From assembly GCF_022489065.1 (NCBI RefSeq), contig NZ_JAKVTW010000001.1, positions 434,001-498,000 on the forward strand: a stretch of 64,000 nucleotides of DNA. The letters run 5' to 3'. Shown here in pieces: positions 61,971 to 64,000 of this stretch. Origin of the DNA: Vreelandella neptunia. Its GTDB lineage: Bacteria > Pseudomonadota > Gammaproteobacteria > Pseudomonadales > Halomonadaceae. The position numbers were made by a program, and so were the translations under genes. Numbering within the stretch: position 1 is the first letter of the stretch; each line of letters starts with the position of its first letter. Under the pieces are notes generated by a model that searched no databases, was not told the DNA's origin, and saw nothing but the letters and a program-made list of their open reading frames with translations.

Positions 61971-63974
61971 TTACTCCGGCAGCGCGTAAACCGCGATCTG
62001 ATCCCCTACCTGATCTTTAAGGATAGTATTACCGCCGCCAATAAAGGCGACGTATTGGCGCCCCTCATACTCATAGACTGCAGGGTTAGAGACGGAGGGT
62101 GCTTCGAGCTGATCCGACCAGAGCTGCTCGCCGGTTTCAAGGGAGTAGGCGCGCACCTTGGCATCCATAGAGGCGCCGATAAAGATGATATCGCCTGCGG
62201 TTACCGCCGGTCCGCCGATGGTGGGCGAGCCCCAGCTTTCGGGCATAAAGAAGCCATGCTGCTGCGATGCGCCTACCGGACGACGCCATTTTATATCGCC
62301 AGTGGACATATCCAGGGCCACCAACTCGCCAAAGGGAGGCTCCCAGCAGGGCATGCCAAGCCAGTTCTGAGCGATTTCAAGCAGGATCCCGTAGGGTGCC
62401 CCTTCCTGAGAGGCAAAGCCACTCTCATTACCCGACGATCTGTTGGCTGAGTCATAGGCTTCGCGATCATAGAGCTTCAGGGTTTGTACAATGTGCGAGG
62501 TATTCACGATGGCGGTTTGGCTTTCGGGATCAAACGCCACGCCACCCCACTGCACACCGCCGGCCGTGATGGGGTAACCCATAGTCCCTGCGCCTTCAGT
62601 GGTGGGCGGGGTGTATAGCCCTTCATACCAGAGATCGTCCCACAGGGCGGAGCACTCCCCGAAACTTACGGCATCAGCCAACGCCCAGACCTCGGGCTTC
62701 TCGGACTGATCCAACAGCGGTGCTGGTTTAGTCGGGAAGGGCTGGGTAGGCGCGTAAACTTCACCTTCTACATTACCGTCGCCACCCGGTACTGGGCGCT
62801 CTTCAATCGGCCAGACGTCTTCGCCGGTTTCACGATTGACGACAAATAAAAAGCCCATTTTAGTCGCCTGGATGAGTGCCGGTATCTCCTCGCCATCCAC
62901 GGTAATATCCATTAGCGTTGGGGCGGCGTTAATATCGTAATCCCAGATATCGTGGTGCACCCACTGACGTGACCAGGCCACTTCACCGGTCTCGATATCC
63001 AAGGCGGTGGTTGAAGTCGCTAATGGCACTTCGTCGCTACGATTGCCACCCCAGAAGTTGGGCGAGGGAGAAGAAACGGGTAAATAGACTAAACCTAGCT
63101 CTTCGTCGGCGGACATGTGCGTCCAAACATTGGCGGTACCGCTCTGCTCGCGTACCTCATCTGAGAGTGCCTGGAACGTCCACTCTCGCTCGCCGGTACG
63201 CGCATTGATTGCAAATACAGTGCCGGGCGGCGCTTGTTCATAGGCCCAGTCCATCCCCGCCCAGCCAAGGATTAGGCGATCACCCACCACGGTGGGCGGC
63301 TGCAGCAGCGACAACGGCCACACATCGTTGGTGTCATTCCACTGGTTAACATCGAGCACGCCGTTATTGGCAAAGTTTTCGCACCGTTCGCCGCTATCGG
63401 CATCCAGTGCGAACAGCTGCGCATCCATAGTGCCCATATAGACAATTTTCTGACAGGACTCGCCATCTTCTGGATCATCGGCCTGCCAATAGGCGACGCC
63501 GCGATTCTTTAAGACAGGCTGGGTTAGCGCTTCAAGAGAGGATTCGGTGTCAAAGCTCCATTTTTCTTCCCCTGTGGCCGGGTTGAGCGCCAGAATTCGA
63601 TAAAAAGGCGTACCGATATAGAGCGTGTCATTGGCGAATACCGGGGTAGCAGACCAAACGGAAGCCGGTAACTCGCCCGAGCCATCGGAAACATCGCCCG
63701 TATGGACTTCCCAGGCTTTCTCAAGCTCGCCTACATTGTCGGCATTGATCTGATCCAGCGGACTATATTTTTGCGCATTGAGCTGGCCATGGAAGCTATC
63801 CCAGGTGGGTTCGCTAGGCACCAAAGGTATGGGTGTAGCGCTAACTTCTTCCTGCTGGGCAGCATTTTCCTGCTCCTCAGGCTCTTCTTGTGCCAAAAGT
63901 GGCATAGGGGCAAGGCAAATTGCCAGCGCAGTAGCCGTGCCCAGGCGTTGTTTAGTGGTGATCAAAGTCGGCAT
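61971..63974 (-). CDS. PQQ-dependent dehydrogenase, soluble glucose/quinate dehydrogenase-like quinoprotein
   Basis: The 667-residue protein has a signal peptide (cleavage after LLAQ near residue 29), a Glu/Gln-rich linker, then an eight-bladed propeller of PQQ repeats. Repeats include ALNPATGEEKWSFDT, INARTGEREWTFQA, LDIETGEVAW and LDMSTGDIKWRRPVG. The segment WSRQWVHHDIWDYDINAAPTL matches the active-site region of membrane glucose dehydrogenase and quinate dehydrogenase, but the usual N-terminal membrane domain is absent, so it is periplasmic. It oxidises a sugar or polyol and passes electrons to the respiratory chain. AAGGAG precedes the ATG. No PQQ synthesis genes are in the window. Confidence 0.88.
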   Translation of the reverse strand: MPTLITTKQRLGTATALAICLAPMPLLAQEEPEEQENAAQQEEVSATPIPLVPSEPTWDSFHGQLNAQKYSPLDQINADNVGELEKAWEVHTGDVSDGSGELPASVWSATPVFANDTLYIGTPFYRILALNPATGEEKWSFDTESSLEALTQPVLKNRGVAYWQADDPEDGESCQKIVYMGTMDAQLFALDADSGERCENFANNGVLDVNQWNDTNDVWPLSLLQPPTVVGDRLILGWAGMDWAYEQAPPGTVFAINARTGEREWTFQALSDEVREQSGTANVWTHMSADEELGLVYLPVSSPSPNFWGGNRSDEVPLATSTTALDIETGEVAWSRQWVHHDIWDYDINAAPTLMDITVDGEEIPALIQATKMGFLFVVNRETGEDVWPIEERPVPGGDGNVEGEVYAPTQPFPTKPAPLLDQSEKPEVWALADAVSFGECSALWDDLWYEGLYTPPTTEGAGTMGYPITAGGVQWGGVAFDPESQTAIVNTSHIVQTLKLYDREAYDSANRSSGNESGFASQEGAPYGILLEIAQNWLGMPCWEPPFGELVALDMSTGDIKWRRPVGASQQHGFFMPESWGSPTIGGPAVTAGDIIFIGASMDAKVRAYSLETGEQLWSDQLEAPSVSNPAVYEYEGRQYVAFIGGGNTILKDQVGDQIAVYALPE

Positions 63975-64000
63975 GGTCGGCTCCTTAGGTATGGGTGGCT

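Overview
The window reads as chromosomal DNA of a moderately halophilic gammaproteobacterium of the Halomonas type. This is inferred from the mix of genes, not from a marker gene: cmoA/cmoB/cmoM and rsmC, a cysD plus unfused cysN pair, a pseudomonad-type leuA, a TRAP transporter, a fused mrpAB sodium/proton antiporter and a bacterial voltage-gated sodium channel. Coding density is high, and no gene-free stretch exceeds about 275 bases (the longest is 16729-17000). I see no rRNA, tRNA, CRISPR array, insertion sequence or prophage.

Left part (1-22600), carbon catabolism. A TRAP transporter (dctPQM, dctP cut by the window edge) leads into uxuB and uxuA, so hexuronates are the likely substrate. 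A D-amino-acid module follows: sodium/solute symporter, RidA, N-acyl-D-amino-acid deacylase and an RpiR regulator on the minus strand, with a DSD1-type D-amino-acid lyase facing away. Both divergent promoters carry GTTAG/CTAAC dyads. Next comes a 2-ketogluconate-type module (LacI regulator, KguK-like kinase, KguD-like reductase, YieH-like phosphatase) with two matching 18-bp operators. A PilZ protein with a degenerate HD-GYP domain, cmoM-rsmC, and a three-gene set (SDR, FAH-type hydrolase, zinc dehydrogenase) resembling the L-fuconate diketo-hydrolase pathway complete this part.

Middle part (22600-52131), mostly core functions. greB, a secreted TPR-like protein, nudF-yqiB-cpdA, cysDN, tungstate uptake (tupBCA with a divergent HTH/binding-protein regulator), a DJ-1/PfpI protein, an App1-type phosphatase, a YugP-type zinc peptidase, cmoAB, pgi, parE-parC-serB, the mrp operon with a divergent NavBac-type channel, and leuA.

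Right part (52172-61851), a compact defence region. A complete type I Wadjet system (jetABCD) starts about 40 bases after leuA. It converges on a RES/Xre toxin-antitoxin pair, followed by an unrecognised membrane protein and a Phd/VapC pair. Each toxin-antitoxin pair has a palindromic operator placed on a recognisable promoter. The window closes with a periplasmic PQQ-dependent dehydrogenase.
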